The notes beneath the pieces were generated by a model. It saw nothing but the letters and a program-made list of their open reading frames with translations. It was not told the origin of the DNA and did not search any database. A program made the translations under genes and the position numbers. DNA of 17,756 nt from Clostridia bacterium (GTDB lineage Bacteria; Bacillota; Clostridia; Christensenellales; Aristaeellaceae), in assembly GCA_016296675.1 (NCBI GenBank), contig JAEDIV010000039.1, positions 1 through 17,756 on the forward strand, written 5' to 3'. Positions 1 through 7,415 of the stretch are shown one piece after another (position 1 is the stretch's first letter; the number at the start of each line of letters is the position of its first letter).

Positions 1-3
1 GAG

Positions 4-56
4 AGGAAGTTATCTCCCTCTCCATACCTCTCCCGGTGGTTTGTTGATGATCTGAG
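4..56 (+). repeat. Left copy of terminal inverted repeat element
   Basis: These 53 nt match the reverse complement of 17704-17756 at 49 positions; the differences are three bases at 11-13 and one at about 38. Each copy is followed on its own strand by a GC-rich hairpin. The element therefore looks like a dispersed, mobile-like short repeat with a terminator-like stem. No gene is encoded. Because both window ends fall in this repeat, it probably marks assembly breakpoints. Confidence 0.75.
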
Positions 57-81
57 CCCCGAAGGCACGCTCCTTCGGGGC
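56..81. terminator. GC-rich hairpin downstream of rsmG
   Basis: A perfect 10-bp stem (GCCCCGAAGG / CCTTCGGGGC) closes a 6-nt loop. It lies about 30 bases past the rsmG stop. There is no clear U-tract on either side, so it is either an atypical terminator for the minus-strand operon or simply the hairpin end of the repeat at 4-56. Confidence 0.5.
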
Positions 82-110
82 CGTTATTCAAGCAGACGAA
101 TTCCTATTTG

Positions 111-815
111 TCACAAAGGCTTTTTCTCAATGGCGCTTGCGCGGCGCGGAAATCTGTCCGGCGTCGGCGCGGTCTTTCTGATCTCAACGATCTTGTGTTC
201 CCAGTCGCGTCCGGGAACCGGCGCGGGATGAACGGCTACCTTTTCCGCATTCAGCTGTTTAAGGGCATTTTCCGCGCGTACAAGCTCCTCTTCTGCGCTC
301 GGGCCTTTCAGCGCCAGCATGCGGCCTTCAGCCTTTACAAAGGGCAACAGCCATTCGCATAATACGTTCATTTCGGCTACCGCTCGAGCGGTGGCAACAT
401 CAAACGCGTCGCGAAATTCTGGTTTTCTGGCCGCATCCTCCGCGCGTCCGTGGACGGCTTCAGCGTTCAGGTCAAGTTCGTCAATTACGCTTTGTAAAAA
501 CCCAACGCGCTTTTGAAGCGCATCCAGAAGCGTCACTTTGATGTGCGGACAGGCAATTGCAATCGGTATACCCGGAAAGCCCGCGCCAGTTCCAACGTCA
601 ATCAGGGCCGAAACGCCGTCCAAGTGCTTAACCGCATTCAGCGAATCCAAATAATTTCTGTCCGCAGCCTCATTGATATCGTCGGGCACGCGGGTCAGAT
701 TCATCTGCTTGTTGGCACTAGCCAGCATTTCATGGTATTTCACCATCTTGTCCGCCTGTTCATCCGTGAGCGGGACACCCATTATTTTTGCGGAATCAAG
801 AATCCTGTTTTTCAC
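111..815 (-). CDS. rsmG: 16S rRNA (guanine-N7) methyltransferase RsmG (GidB)
   Basis: RsmG is a cytoplasmic SAM-dependent methyltransferase that makes m7G527 in 16S rRNA. The 234-residue protein has the usual family length. It shows a conserved NYLDSL segment near residue 54, the SAM-binding glycine loop DVGTGAGFPG at residues 73-82, and the typical family ending FPRRASAIEKKPL. The start is GTG at 815, preceded by an AAAGGG purine stretch. It overlaps the mnmG stop by 20 bases, so the two are translationally coupled and are the last genes of the minus-strand run. Loss of this protein is known in other bacteria to give low-level streptomycin resistance. Nothing in the sequence looks damaged. 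Confidence 0.96.
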   Translation of the reverse strand: MKNRILDSAKIMGVPLTDEQADKMVKYHEMLASANKQMNLTRVPDDINEAADRNYLDSLNAVKHLDGVSALIDVGTGAGFPGIPIAIACPHIKVTLLDALQKRVGFLQSVIDELDLNAEAVHGRAEDAARKPEFRDAFDVATARAVAEMNVLCEWLLPFVKAEGRMLALKGPSAEEELVRAENALKQLNAEKVAVHPAPVPGRDWEHKIVEIRKTAPTPDRFPRRASAIEKKPL

Positions 816-2694
816 GTTCCCTTTCCTCCCGCCTGCGTTTTTCCATGAGAATCATAAGAACCGTAATGTCGCCCGGTGAAACGCCCGGGATGCGCGACGC
901 CTGACCGAGGGAAGCAGGCTTTACTTTATTGAGCTTCTGTCTTGCTTCAATGCGCAAAGTGTCGATGGTCATATAGTCAAGATCATTAGGAAGCGCCATC
1001 TGTTCTTCCCTCAGGAATTTTCTGGTTTCCGCCTGCTGACGGGAAATATAGCCTTCGTACTTAAGCTCAATTTCCGTCTGCTCCTTGGCATCGTTTCGAA
1101 GATCAGGAAGATTTTCGTCCGCAACGCGCAGATCATCATAAGTGAGATTCGGGCGTTTGATCAGATCGGCAAGCCTTGCCGAAGCGTTCATGGGCGTTTC
1201 TCCCTTTTGTGAAAGAAGCGCGTTCATCTCCTCCGTCGGCGGCACCCATTTATTTCTAAGGTAATCCGTGCCCTTTTTCAGACCATCCAGCTTCTCATTG
1301 AGCCTTATTAATCTTTCCTCCGAAATAAGCCCGGTTCTTACCGCCATTTCGGTTAAGCGCATGTCTGCGTTGTCCTGTCTTAAAAGCAGGCGGTATTCCG
1401 CGCGCGAAGTCATCATGCGGTAGGGCTCATCCGTTCCTTTGGTGGTAAGATCGTCAACCAATACGCCGATATAGCTGTTGGCGCGGTTCAGCGTCAGCGG
1501 CTCTTCGCCCCTCAGATACAGGCTTGCATTGATGCCCGCATACAGTCCCTGCGCCGCAGCCTCCTCATAGCCGGACGTGCCGTTGATCTGGCCGGCAAAA
1601 TAGAGTCCCTCAATACTGCGCGCCCTGAAATGGTTGTCAAGCTGCATAGGATCGATACAGTCGTACTCGATGGCATAGGCAAGGCGCATAAGCTCGGCAT
1701 GCTCCATACCGGGCACAGAGTGATACATCTCCCTTTGGACATCCTCGGGAAGAGAACTGGACATGCCCTGCACATACCATTCGACCGTGTCAAGGCCTTC
1801 CGGTTCAATGAACAGAGGATGCCTGTCTTTGTCAGCAAAACGCACAACCTTATCTTCAATCGACGGGCAATATCTCGCGCCCGTTCCCTTGATGGCTCCG
1901 GAATACATGGGCGACAAATGCAGATTGTTTCTGATAATTTCATGCGTACGCTCGGTGGTATAGGTCAGATAGCAGATGGCGCGGTTCTGAAGGCCCTCTG
2001 CGTCCGTCAGAAAAGAAAACGGCACAATGGGATCGTCGCCGTACTGCGGCGTCATCTTGGAAAAATCAAGCGTTCTTACGTCCACGCGCGCCGGCGTTCC
2101 GGTTTTGAATCTTCGGATTTCAAAGCCGTTGTCCATAAGGCTCTTGGTCAGCCCCGTCGCCGCGACCAGCCCCTGCGGGCCGCCTTCCCAGGAGTGCTGT
2201 CCGATGATGATGCGGCTTTTTAAATATACGCCTGTGCACAAAACCGCCGCGCTGCAGAAAATCTTTGATCCCGTCGCGGTTTCAACGCCCTTAAGCTTTC
2301 CATTTTCGACAATCAGATTGGTTACCTCGCCCTGCCTTAAGATGAGGTTTTCCTGATTCTCGACAGCATCGCGCATGCGTTTTTTGTAGGCGGCTTTGTC
2401 CGCCTGCGCGCGCAGGGAATATACGGCAGGGCCTTTTCCGGTATTGAGCATGCGCGACTGAATAAACGTATCGTCAATCGCCTTGCCCATCTCGCCGCCC
2501 AGCGCATCCACTTCGCGAACAAGATGTCCCTTTGCCGTTCCGCCGATGGCAGGATTGCACGGCATCAGCGCGACAGAATCGAGGTTCAGCGTCAAAAGCA
2601 GCGTCTTTTGTCCCATGCGCGCGCCGGCCAGCGCAGCTTCACAACCTGCGTGACCCGCGCCAACAACGATCAAGTCAAAATATTCGCCCGTCAA
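796..2694 (-). CDS. mnmG: tRNA uridine 5-carboxymethylaminomethyl modification enzyme MnmG (GidA)
   Basis: MnmG is the FAD enzyme that, with MnmE, installs (carboxymethyl)aminomethyl groups at U34 of certain tRNAs. At 632 residues it is full length. Visible motifs are the FAD Rossmann loop GAGHAGCE at residues 12-19, the NPAIGGTAKGHL segment near residue 47, the second nucleotide motif GLYFAGQINGTSGYEEAAAQG, and a C-terminal helical domain with the ASRIPGVSPGDI signature that contacts MnmE. The start is TTG at 2694; the upstream GAAGGAAGTAAGGAA gives a plausible ribosome site. It lies 23 bases after the ABC exporter and overlaps rsmG. The partner mnmE, often immediately upstream, is not in the window. 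Confidence 0.97.
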   Translation of the reverse strand: MTGEYFDLIVVGAGHAGCEAALAGARMGQKTLLLTLNLDSVALMPCNPAIGGTAKGHLVREVDALGGEMGKAIDDTFIQSRMLNTGKGPAVYSLRAQADKAAYKKRMRDAVENQENLILRQGEVTNLIVENGKLKGVETATGSKIFCSAAVLCTGVYLKSRIIIGQHSWEGGPQGLVAATGLTKSLMDNGFEIRRFKTGTPARVDVRTLDFSKMTPQYGDDPIVPFSFLTDAEGLQNRAICYLTYTTERTHEIIRNNLHLSPMYSGAIKGTGARYCPSIEDKVVRFADKDRHPLFIEPEGLDTVEWYVQGMSSSLPEDVQREMYHSVPGMEHAELMRLAYAIEYDCIDPMQLDNHFRARSIEGLYFAGQINGTSGYEEAAAQGLYAGINASLYLRGEEPLTLNRANSYIGVLVDDLTTKGTDEPYRMMTSRAEYRLLLRQDNADMRLTEMAVRTGLISEERLIRLNEKLDGLKKGTDYLRNKWVPPTEEMNALLSQKGETPMNASARLADLIKRPNLTYDDLRVADENLPDLRNDAKEQTEIELKYEGYISRQQAETRKFLREEQMALPNDLDYMTIDTLRIEARQKLNKVKPASLGQASRIPGVSPGDITVLMILMEKRRREEREREKQDS

Positions 2695-2717
2695 AATTCC
2701 TTACTTCCTTCCAAACA

Positions 2718-4460
2718 TCAGCGGTACTGGCTCATATACAAATCATGATAGAAGCCGTTTTTCCCGATCAGTTCCTCATGTGTTCCGATTTCCATGATTT
2801 TTCCGTCCTTCATGGCGACGATTTTATCGGCCGAACGGATGGTGGATAAACGGTGCGCGACAATAAAGGTCGTGCGGCCGGCCATCAGACGTGCGAACGC
2901 GTCCTGAATGCGCATTTCGGTGCGCGTGTCGATGGAGCTGGTCGCTTCATCCAGAATCAGCATTTTGGGGTCTCTGAGCATTACGCGCGCAATGCACAAA
3001 AGCTGTTTCTGTCCCTGCGAAAGTCCGCCGCCGTCTTCGGTCAGGCGCGTTTCATAGCCGTTGGGCAGGCGCATGATAAAGCCGTGGGCACGCGCCTGCT
3101 TGGCAGCCTCGATCGCCATTTCATCGGTCGCTTCGGGATTGGCGTACTTCAGATTCTCCATTACGGTTCCGGCTTTGAGCCATGTATCCTGCAAAACCAT
3201 TCCGAAAAGGGATCTGAGGTCGCTTCGGGTGTAGCTCGTAGCCGGCACATCATCGATCAGAATTTCGCCCTTATCCGGCTCGTAAAAGCGCATGAGCAGA
3301 TTAATCAGCGTCGTCTTTCCGCATCCTGTAGGCCCGACAATTGCGATTTTCTGGCCCGGAAGCGCCGTAAGATTCAGATTCTCGATCAGAGGCTTTTTCG
3401 CATCGTATGCAAAAAAGAGGTTTCTGAATTCGATCTTGCCCTGGGCTTTTTTGATGTCGGTTTTCGTTTTTTCTTCTTTCTCAAGCTCTTCACCGTCGAT
3501 GAATTCAAATACGCGGGCTGCGCACGCAAGCGCGTTCTGGAATTCCGCAACGACGGAAGAAATTTCATTGAACGGCTTTGTGTACTGGCTGGCATAGCTT
3601 AAAAAGCACGTAAGATCGCCGACGGTCAGCGCGCCGATGCCAAACACACTCATGAATGATCCGCACACCGCAACAAGCGCGTACACGACGGAGTTTACAA
3701 ATCTCGTCGAAGGATTGGTGATCGAAGAAAAGAAGATGGCGCGAAGCGAGCATTTTTTCAGCCGCTCATTTGCCTGAGAAAACGCATCCTCAATATCCTT
3801 TTCTCTTGAGAACGCCTGAACGGTGCGCATGCCGCCGATGGTTTCATCGACAATGCGCGTAACCTCGCCTCTCTCCTTCGACTGCGCGCGGAACATGGAA
3901 TAGGTTCTTTTGGCAACAAAGCCAGAAACGACAAACGACAAAGGCGTTACCACAACAACCGCAAGCGCGATCCACACGTTCATGAGCATCATGAAAACCA
4001 AAGTGGCAACGATGGTGATTGCGCCGGTAAACACCTGCGTCAGGCCCATCAGAACGCCGTCGGACAAGTGATCCACGTCCGTAATCACTCTTGACAGCGT
4101 ATCGCCCACCGGCTGCATATCGATGCTCTTCACCTTGAGCCGTCCGATTTTGCGGAAAGCTGCAACTCGAATATCGCGAGCGGTATCAAAAGACAAACGG
4201 TTATTAACAACGCTCAAAAGCCACTGGAAAAACGCAAGAAGAACAGCGCATGCGCTGATTCTTAAAAGAATCGCGCCGATGCCTGCCATATCAACCGCAT
4301 CCTTGCCAAGCGCAAGGTCAACCGCCTGTCCGGTCAGAACCGGGATATACAAGGTGAGCGCAACCGTTAAAAGCGCAAACAAAAGAGAAAGCGCAACCAG
4401 ATATCTGCCCTTACCGAGATACTTCAAAAGGGTCTTGAGCGTCTTCATATTCTTAAACAT
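2718..4460 (-). CDS. Heterodimeric ABC exporter, catalytically competent half
   Basis: This is a type IV ABC half-transporter of about 580 residues: an N-terminal six-helix membrane domain to about residue 320, then an ATPase domain. The ATPase has Walker A GPTGCGKTT near residue 376, signature LSQGQ near 480, Walker B ILDEATSS with the catalytic Glu near 503, and switch His in AHRLST near 535. LSQGQ plus an intact Glu/His is typical of the LmrD/BmrD side of heterodimeric multidrug exporters. I start it at the ATG at 4460, not at a longer reading to 4532, because GGAGGG lies 8 bases upstream and the start overlaps the partner's stop by 8 bases. The substrate cannot be read from the sequence; drug or lipid export is inferred from the family. 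Confidence 0.9.
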   Translation of the reverse strand: MFKNMKTLKTLLKYLGKGRYLVALSLLFALLTVALTLYIPVLTGQAVDLALGKDAVDMAGIGAILLRISACAVLLAFFQWLLSVVNNRLSFDTARDIRVAAFRKIGRLKVKSIDMQPVGDTLSRVITDVDHLSDGVLMGLTQVFTGAITIVATLVFMMLMNVWIALAVVVVTPLSFVVSGFVAKRTYSMFRAQSKERGEVTRIVDETIGGMRTVQAFSREKDIEDAFSQANERLKKCSLRAIFFSSITNPSTRFVNSVVYALVAVCGSFMSVFGIGALTVGDLTCFLSYASQYTKPFNEISSVVAEFQNALACAARVFEFIDGEELEKEEKTKTDIKKAQGKIEFRNLFFAYDAKKPLIENLNLTALPGQKIAIVGPTGCGKTTLINLLMRFYEPDKGEILIDDVPATSYTRSDLRSLFGMVLQDTWLKAGTVMENLKYANPEATDEMAIEAAKQARAHGFIMRLPNGYETRLTEDGGGLSQGQKQLLCIARVMLRDPKMLILDEATSSIDTRTEMRIQDAFARLMAGRTTFIVAHRLSTIRSADKIVAMKDGKIMEIGTHEELIGKNGFYHDLYMSQYR

Positions 4461-6189
4461 ACGCTTCACCCTCCGGGAACTGGCTGAAATAGATTTCGCG
4501 GTAAAGATCGCTTTCTTCCATGAGCGCCTCATGCGTGCCCATGGCCTTTATGCATCCTTCCTCCATAACGAGGATCTTGTCCGCATGACGGACGGAAGAA
4601 GCGCGCTGGGAAATGATAAACACGGTGCTTTCGCCCTGCATATTCTTAATCGATGCGCGAAGGCGCGCATCGGTTGCAAAGTCCAGCGCAGACGCGCTGT
4701 CGTCCAGAATCAGGATCTCGGGCTGCCTTACAAGCGCGCGCGCAATGGCAACGCGCTGTCTCTGGCCGCCGGAAAGCGCGCGTCCGCCCTGACCGACAGG
4801 GGAATCGAGTCCATCCGCCTTGGCGCGGATGATGTCCAGGCCCTGCGCGCTTTCAAGCGCAGAAACGATTTCTGCTTCGTCGGCATCCTTTTTACCCCAG
4901 CGGATATTCTCCGAAATCGATCCGGAAAACAGAAGCGTTTTCTGCTCCACAATGCCGGTGTGCATACGGATGTCCTTGGAGGACAGCGCGGTCACATCCT
5001 GACCATACATCGTGATTTTGCCTTTTGTAGCATCGTAGAATCGGGTAATCAGCTGAACAATCGTGCTCTTGCCGGAACCCGTCGGGCCGACAATGCCGAT
5101 CGTTTCGCCTTTTTTCGCTTCAAAGCTCACATCAATAAGCGACGGCGCGCCCGCGCCGGGATAGGTGAAGGTAACAGAATCAAACTTCACGACCACGTCG
5201 GACGCGTCAAACGGCACGCGTTTTTCGTCATCGCCCGGGCAGTTTTCGTCAAGCTCGATCACGGCCTGAACGCGGCTGAAGCACGCCATGGCCTTGGTAA
5301 TGGACACGATGAGGTTGGCAAATTTAATCAGCTCCACGAGAATCTGGGACATGTAGTTGACCAGCGCGACCAGTTCACCCTGGGTTATCATTCCGCCGTC
5401 CACGCGCAGCGCGCCCGTATGGATCAGAAATACCATCGCAAGGTTCACAATCACGCACGTAAGCGGGCCGGTCAGCGCGCTCACATGTCCCGCCCTGCGT
5501 TTTCTTTCCGAAAGCGTTTCCGCCTGGCGGGTAAACCGCTCGTTTTCTTCATTTTCGCGGCCGAAAGCGCGGATGACGCGGGCGCCCGTCAGGTTTTCGC
5601 GCGTGATGCCCATGGCGATATCCATCGCCTGCTGCGCGCGCTTGAAAAGCGGAAGCGACCACGCCATGACGCCGAACACCACAGCGCCCAGAATCGGAAT
5701 CGCCACGGCAAAGATCCACGCGGAGCCTGCGTCCACAAAAAACGCCATGACCATCGCGCCGAATACGACAAAGGGAGAACGCAGAAGGAGTCTGAGCGTC
5801 AGATTGATGCCGTTTTGCACCTGATCAACGTCGCCGGTCAGGCGTTGGGTAAGCGCGGATACGCCGTTTTTGTCCAGCTGCTCGGCGGACAGGCGGGTGA
5901 CCCTGTTAAACAGCGTTTCCCGGATTCTCGCTGACGTACCCACCGCAGCGCGCGCGGCAAAATACTGGGCGGTGATGGAAAACGCAAGGCCGACTAAGCC
6001 CAGAAGCAAAAGCACGCCGCCCATTTTCCAGATATGCGCCGTGTTTTCAAGGCGGATGCCCTGATCAATCATGGACGCGATGACCAGCGGTACAAAAAGC
6101 TCAAACGTGGCCTCCAGCAGTTTGAAAAGCGGGCCCAGCACGCTTTCCTTTCCGTAGCCGCGCATATATGCAATCAGTTTTCTAAGCAT
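4453..6189 (-). CDS. Heterodimeric ABC exporter, degenerate-site half
   Basis: This is a 578-residue half-transporter with a membrane domain (about residues 1-310) and an ATPase domain. Walker A GPTGSGKST is near residue 368 and signature LSGGQ near 472. Walker B reads ILILDDSAS, so the catalytic Glu is Asp, and the switch histidine position reads ISQR, with Gln in place of His. These changes are the known mark of the degenerate site in heterodimeric exporters of the BmrC/LmrC/TM287 type, whose partner supplies the active residues. The start ATG has GGAG 8 bases upstream and lies 14 bases after the asparaginase stop. The partner half follows with an 8-base overlap, so equal synthesis of both is expected. 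Confidence 0.92.
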   Translation of the reverse strand: MLRKLIAYMRGYGKESVLGPLFKLLEATFELFVPLVIASMIDQGIRLENTAHIWKMGGVLLLLGLVGLAFSITAQYFAARAAVGTSARIRETLFNRVTRLSAEQLDKNGVSALTQRLTGDVDQVQNGINLTLRLLLRSPFVVFGAMVMAFFVDAGSAWIFAVAIPILGAVVFGVMAWSLPLFKRAQQAMDIAMGITRENLTGARVIRAFGRENEENERFTRQAETLSERKRRAGHVSALTGPLTCVIVNLAMVFLIHTGALRVDGGMITQGELVALVNYMSQILVELIKFANLIVSITKAMACFSRVQAVIELDENCPGDDEKRVPFDASDVVVKFDSVTFTYPGAGAPSLIDVSFEAKKGETIGIVGPTGSGKSTIVQLITRFYDATKGKITMYGQDVTALSSKDIRMHTGIVEQKTLLFSGSISENIRWGKKDADEAEIVSALESAQGLDIIRAKADGLDSPVGQGGRALSGGQRQRVAIARALVRQPEILILDDSASALDFATDARLRASIKNMQGESTVFIISQRASSVRHADKILVMEEGCIKAMGTHEALMEESDLYREIYFSQFPEGEAYV

Positions 6190-6203
6190 TATTTTTTCTC
6201 CAT

Positions 6204-7214
6204 TTATTCGTAATAGCCGGTATGCATGAGCAGATCATTGGCAACAGGCGTATAGAAAAGCCGCTTGATTTCATCGTAATCCCTGGTTTTTCCAAGAATC
6301 CACATCAGCTTCACAACCGCCGTCTCCGGAGTCATCGTATAGGATTCCAGCACGCCGCATTCATCCAGCACGCGCCTGCCCACTTCATAAACGCCCATGT
6401 CGCTGCCTTCATAGGGCACCTGTGTGGTAACGGCGACGATTTTGTTTTCCTCGCGCCATTTTTTGATTTCTTCGACCAGCGCGCCGCCGTCGCTGTTGGG
6501 AACGCCGCCCACGCCGAAGGATTCAACCACCAGTGCGTTCAGGCTCATCCGAAGCGCCGTAAACACGTTTGCGCCAATGCCGGGCGTAAGCTTTACAGAG
6601 GCAACGGATGCATCAATCGCATCCGAGAAAAACGGTCCTTCCGGACGGGCCATGGGAATATATCTGAAAATCCGTCCGTCGCGCACCATGGCAAGATTCG
6701 GAAAATCTACGCTTTCAAAGGCATTTCTGGACTTGGTTCTTACCTTTCTCGCCCTCGTTCCCGTGATCACGCGCCCGTCAAAGACGATCGAAACGCCGTG
6801 AGAGCCCGGATCCGCCGCATAGGCAAACGCGTCATACAGATTGATGCGCGCGTCGGTATCCTCCGTGACGATGGATTTCTGCGCGCCGGTCAGGACGATG
6901 GGCTTTGGCGACAACTGAATCAGATAGCTGAGCGCCGACGCGGTATAGGCCATCGTATCCGTTCCGTGCGCAACGACAAAGCCGTCGTAGGCGGAATAAT
7001 ATTTGCGGATGCTTCCTGCAATCGTCAGCCAGTCGCAGGGACGCATATTGGTAGAGTCCAGATTGACCGGCTGCACCGCGTCCACCTGATACATTTCGGA
7101 AATCTTCGGAACATGCTTAAGGAGCGCCCCCGCATCCAGCATGGGCGTAAGCCCCGTCGTGCCATGATCGCTTGCAATCGTGCCGCCGGTTGCAATGAGA
7201 AGAAGCTTTTTCAT
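6204..7214 (-). CDS. ansA: L-asparaginase, cytoplasmic type I
   Basis: The protein hydrolyses L-asparagine to aspartate and ammonia. At 336 residues it fits the type I bacterial family. It carries the first catalytic motif ATGGTIAS (Thr12 as likely nucleophile) and the second motif AHGTDTMAY (Thr85-Asp86). There is no signal peptide, which favours the cytoplasmic form over the periplasmic type II. I start it at the ATG at 7214 because GGAGGG precedes it at good spacing; a longer frame to 7265 would run through the promoter region. It is the first gene of a minus-strand run continuing into the ABC exporter and mnmG-rsmG with gaps of only 14 and 23 bases. A functional tie to those genes is not evident. 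Confidence 0.9.
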   Translation of the reverse strand: MKKLLLIATGGTIASDHGTTGLTPMLDAGALLKHVPKISEMYQVDAVQPVNLDSTNMRPCDWLTIAGSIRKYYSAYDGFVVAHGTDTMAYTASALSYLIQLSPKPIVLTGAQKSIVTEDTDARINLYDAFAYAADPGSHGVSIVFDGRVITGTRARKVRTKSRNAFESVDFPNLAMVRDGRIFRYIPMARPEGPFFSDAIDASVASVKLTPGIGANVFTALRMSLNALVVESFGVGGVPNSDGGALVEEIKKWREENKIVAVTTQVPYEGSDMGVYEVGRRVLDECGVLESYTMTPETAVVKLMWILGKTRDYDEIKRLFYTPVANDLLMHTGYYE

Positions 7215-7256
7215 ATCTGTCTCCCTCCGGATGAATCCATATTTCCTCAGTATGTT

Positions 7257-7262
7257 ATTATA
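7257..7262 (-). promoter_or_regulatory. Probable -10 box for the asparaginase-led operon
   Basis: The minus strand reads a perfect TATAAT about 43 bases upstream of the asparaginase ATG. The -35 region at 17-18 bases spacing is poor, so this is a moderate call. The 200-base gap to the divergent GTPase operon holds the promoters for both directions. Confidence 0.45.
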
Positions 7263-7304
7263 CACGTTTTCAAAGAAGAATAAAGGAAGTTTTCTATTAA
7301 AAAT

Positions 7305-7323
7305 CCAAATTAATACGAATTGG
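7305..7323. promoter_or_regulatory. Imperfect palindrome between divergent operons
   Basis: CCAAATTAATACGAATTGG has CCAA/TTGG ends and AT-rich arms. It lies upstream of both the metallochaperone operon and the asparaginase operon. It could be a metalloregulator site, but it does not match a Zur or Fur box that I can recognise with confidence. Confidence 0.2.
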
Positions 7324-7370
7324 CGAAAAAGGTTTACACGACCTACAACTTATTTAACGAAATTGTGTGG

Positions 7371-7406
7371 TAAAATACTATTGCTTAGATATTTCACCCG
7401 AAAAGG
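7371..7406 (+). promoter_or_regulatory. Extended -10 promoter and RBS of the GTPase operon
   Basis: TGGTAAAAT at 7368-7376 is an extended -10 element; the -35 is weak. AAGGAG at about 7401-7406 lies 7 bases before the ATG at 7416 and fixes that start. Confidence 0.5.
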
Positions 7407-7415
7407 AGAACATAT

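Noticed and set aside
4123..5934. 603-codon open frame on the plus strand, antisense to the ABC genes
   Set aside because: It spans the junction of two well-supported ABC genes, has no family motifs, and is rich in Arg/His/Ala as expected from the complement of GC-biased coding DNA.
6222..7283. 353-codon plus-strand frame opposite the asparaginase
   Set aside because: The asparaginase has both catalytic motifs; the antisense frame has none and lacks a promoter.
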